The translations under genes and the position numbers were made by a program. Below are positions 5,141 to 6,746 of a stretch of 6,746 nucleotides of DNA, piece by piece; the stretch's first letter is position 1, and each line of letters begins with the position of its first letter. Source of the stretch: Bacillota bacterium (GTDB lineage: Bacteria > Bacillota > Sulfobacillia > JAJZYS01 > JAJYTV01); the NCBI GenBank assembly GCA_021810725.1, contig JAJZIE010000136.1, positions 1 to 6,746 on the forward strand, given 5' to 3'. The notes beneath the pieces are model-generated. The model saw only the letters and a program-made list of their open reading frames with translations, did no database searches and was not told the DNA's origin.

Positions 5141-5824
5141 TTGACCGAGCCCCAGGACGAGGAACTCAAAGCTCTATGGACGGCGATCGACGACCTTTGG
5201 CGAAGAATCCAGCACCATCCCTTCCTTACGGGGCTGCAAGACGGTACGCTGGATGAGGCGAAGTTCCGTTATTTCCTCGCGCAGGACTACCGCTACCTCG
5301 AGGACTTCTCACGGGCCCTCTTGCATCTCGCCGCGAAAGCACCCGACGCGCTTGCCCTGCGCACGATCTGGCGTCACGTCGGCACCGTCTTCGAGGTGGA
5401 GGAAGCGCTGCACGCGGATTTGACGTCGGCGCTCGGCGGGGACGCGGAGAGCCTTCGCCGCGCGCCGCGCGGCGATGCGACCGAGCATTATGTCGATTTC
5501 CTACTGCGCCACACTGCGCACGGCGACTACGCTGCCGGCGTCATCTCTGTCCTGCCCTGCTACTGGATCTACCGCGAGGTCGGGCTCGCGCTCGCGGCGC
5601 GCGGAAGTTCGCCGCGGGCAGCGTACCGGGCCTGGATCGAGACGTACGCGGGCGAGGTGTACGGCGAGGCGGTGCGGGAGCTGAAGGCTCTGGCGGGAGA
5701 CGCGCTCCGCGCGGCACCTGCCCGCCAAGAGGAGCTTTCGGCCATCTTCCGGCAGGGCGTACGGCATGAGCTCATGTTCTGGCAGCAGGCATACGACCAC
5801 GGAGACGAGGAGGTCCAAGTTTGA
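5141..5824 (+). CDS. tenA: TenA-family aminopyrimidine aminohydrolase (thiaminase II)
   Basis: A 227-residue all-helical TenA. In Bacillus the enzyme hydrolyses aminopyrimidine made from degraded thiamine to give HMP, feeding ThiD; it can also cleave thiamine. The Cys-type active site is complete: Asp49 (LAQDYRYL), Cys140 (VLPCYWIY) and Glu210 (RHELMFW), matching Asp44, Cys135 and Glu205 of the Bacillus subtilis enzyme. The frame is open back to 4964 and contains an ATG at 5123, but TTG 5141 is chosen because AGGAGG (5128-5133) lies 7 bases upstream and family homology starts just after it. It begins 2 bp after the thiD stop. Its own stop overlaps the start of the membrane protein gene. Together with thiD it indicates salvage of the pyrimidine half of thiamine. 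Confidence 0.95.
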   Translation: MTEPQDEELKALWTAIDDLWRRIQHHPFLTGLQDGTLDEAKFRYFLAQDYRYLEDFSRALLHLAAKAPDALALRTIWRHVGTVFEVEEALHADLTSALGGDAESLRRAPRGDATEHYVDFLLRHTAHGDYAAGVISVLPCYWIYREVGLALAARGSSPRAAYRAWIETYAGEVYGEAVRELKALAGDALRAAPARQEELSAIFRQGVRHELMFWQQAYDHGDEEVQV

Positions 5825-6270
5825 CCGACAGCGAGTATCTCTGGCGCCGGCTAGGCGTTCTGGTGCTTGGTGCGATCTGGCTGCTTGCCGTCGTCAGCAA
5901 GTTGCGGGCCGGCCAACTCTTCTCCCTCGAGGCGTCCGCGCTGCATCTCCCCGTCTGGTTTCCGCTCTGGAGCGTGCCTGCCGGTGAGGCGGCGTTGTTC
6001 GTGATCTGCTTCGCGGCGGGCCTCGCCTGCAGGTTTTTGCGGCCGGTGGCTGTCCTCAATCTGATCATCTACCTGATCCTGCTAGGCTTTCTCATCTACG
6101 AGAAGACGAACGGGTTCGGCAAGTATGGCTGCGGCTGCTTCGGTGGCGTGCAGAACGGCATCGGTCCCTGGGACTTCGTGCGCGACGGGCTTTTCGTGCT
6201 GCTGAGTCTCGCACTGGCCCTGCCCTGGCGCCGGCGGCGCCTGGGCGCGGCGCAGGTGGGCCAGCCGTGA
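5821..6270 (+). CDS. MauE/DoxX-like four-helix membrane protein with CGC motif
   Basis: A 149-residue integral membrane protein. Four hydrophobic segments are visible at about 11-26, 47-68, 73-93 and 120-135, followed by an arginine-rich (RRRR) stretch. Between the third and fourth segments lies KYGCGCFGG with Cys104 and Cys106, then a WDFVRDGLF segment. This layout matches the MauE group (related to DoxX and DoxD), whose members work with thioredoxin-like partners in thiol redox; MauE itself is needed for methylamine dehydrogenase maturation. No methylamine genes are present. The TTG start overlaps the tenA stop (TTGA), with AGGAGG (5808-5813) 7 bases upstream. Its job in a thiamine operon is unknown: redox support of a sulfur or cysteine step, or membrane transport, are guesses. 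Confidence 0.8.
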   Translation: MTDSEYLWRRLGVLVLGAIWLLAVVSKLRAGQLFSLEASALHLPVWFPLWSVPAGEAALFVICFAAGLACRFLRPVAVLNLIIYLILLGFLIYEKTNGFGKYGCGCFGGVQNGIGPWDFVRDGLFVLLSLALALPWRRRRLGAAQVGQP

Positions 6271-6746
6271 TCAAGGCGATCGTCTTCGACTTCGATGGCA
6301 CGATCCTCGACACCGAGAGCGCCGAGTACGAGACGTGGCAGGAGGTCTACGGCCGCTACGGCCAGGAGCTTCCGCTGCGGCAGTGGTCCCTGATCGTCGG
6401 TTCGGCCGGCCACACCTTCGATCTTCTCGCCTACCTCGAGGAGCGCGTCGGTCATGCCCTGCCGCGCGAGGAGATCCGCGCCGAGCGCCGCCGCCGCGAT
6501 GACCTGATGGTTGGGGTCATGCCTGCGCGCGACGGCGTCGTGGATCTCGTGCGCCAGGCGAAGGCCGAGGGGGTCTCGCTCGCCATCGCATCGAGCTCGC
6601 CCAGGGCGTGGGTCGTGCGGCACCTGACGCGGCTCGGCCTGCTGGCGGACTTTCCGGTTATCGCGAGCTTCGACGAGACCGGCCGCGGCAAGCCAGACCC
6701 GGCTTCCTTTCTTCTCGCCCTGCGCCAGCTCGGCGTCCAGGCGAGC
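6267..6746 (+). CDS. HAD-superfamily hydrolase, phosphatase/beta-phosphoglucomutase-like (3' end outside window)
   Basis: The frame is open for 160 residues from a GTG that overlaps the preceding stop (GTGA) to the right edge, so the C-terminal part is missing. HAD motif I is VFDFDGTILDTES (6-18) with nucleophile Asp8 and acid/base Asp10. An alpha-helical cap follows (about 18-85). Motif II is IASSS (107-111) and motif III is GKPDP (141-145) with Lys142. This is subfamily I with the C1 cap, typical of small phosphatases and phosphoglucomutases. Substrate cannot be read from sequence. Position in a TPP-controlled operon beside tenA suggests a phosphorylated thiamine or HMP intermediate, or damaged versions of these. 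The motif IV acidic residues lie beyond the window. Confidence 0.9.
   Translation, partial: MIKAIVFDFDGTILDTESAEYETWQEVYGRYGQELPLRQWSLIVGSAGHTFDLLAYLEERVGHALPREEIRAERRRRDDLMVGVMPARDGVVDLVRQAKAEGVSLAIASSSPRAWVVRHLTRLGLLADFPVIASFDETGRGKPDPASFLLALRQLGVQAS

Noticed and set aside
1..6746. CRISPR array, insertion sequence or toxin-antitoxin pair
   Set aside because: No spaced direct repeats, no terminal inverted repeats with a transposase, and no small gene pair of that type were visible on either strand.

Overview
The window looks like chromosomal DNA from a high-GC bacterium, most likely a GC-rich member of the Bacillota (Firmicutes). This rests on strong AGGAGG-type Shine-Dalgarno sites that rescue GTG and TTG starts, a CCA-encoding tRNA gene, extended -10 promoters and a TPP riboswitch with an intrinsic terminator. 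The genus cannot be read from the sequence, and the phylum call is an inference. The DNA falls into three blocks.

Block 1 (1-1251) is the edge of an integrated mobile element. A tyrosine recombinase, cut by the left edge, reads rightward and stops 94 bp from the 3' end of a tRNA-Arg(CCG) gene on the minus strand. The integrase uses TTA leucine codons and looks lower in GC than the rest of the window. The element should extend leftward out of the window. The gap holds an 11-bp tandem repeat across the integrase stop and a perfect 17-bp inverted repeat.

Block 2 (1252-3074) is a small divergent regulatory unit. An HxlR-family (DUF24) regulator with the family's N-terminal cysteine reads leftward. 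Rightward are a trypsin-like (S1C/Deg) protease with one PDZ domain and no visible export signal, then a DsrE-like small protein. The 138-bp divergent region holds a -35-like TTGACA, an extended -10 for hxlR, and a cluster of GTAAGTAC/GTACTTAC inverted repeats likely to be the HxlR operator.

Block 3 (about 3088-6746) is a thiamine-pathway operon: a promoter-like site, a TPP riboswitch with a terminator, then five tightly packed genes. These encode a PurM/HypE/ThiL-superfamily (AIR synthase-related) protein, ThiD, TenA, a MauE/DoxX-like membrane protein with a Cys-Gly-Cys motif, and a HAD phosphatase cut by the right edge. Four junctions are overlaps or near-overlaps, so the genes should be translationally coupled. 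ThiD and TenA fit salvage and phosphorylation of the pyrimidine (HMP) half of thiamine. The other three genes have no settled role in that pathway and are the most interesting part of the window: a possible uncharacterised extension of TPP-controlled pyrimidine salvage.

No stretch longer than 300 bp lacks a gene. I saw no CRISPR array, rRNA, insertion sequence or replication origin.
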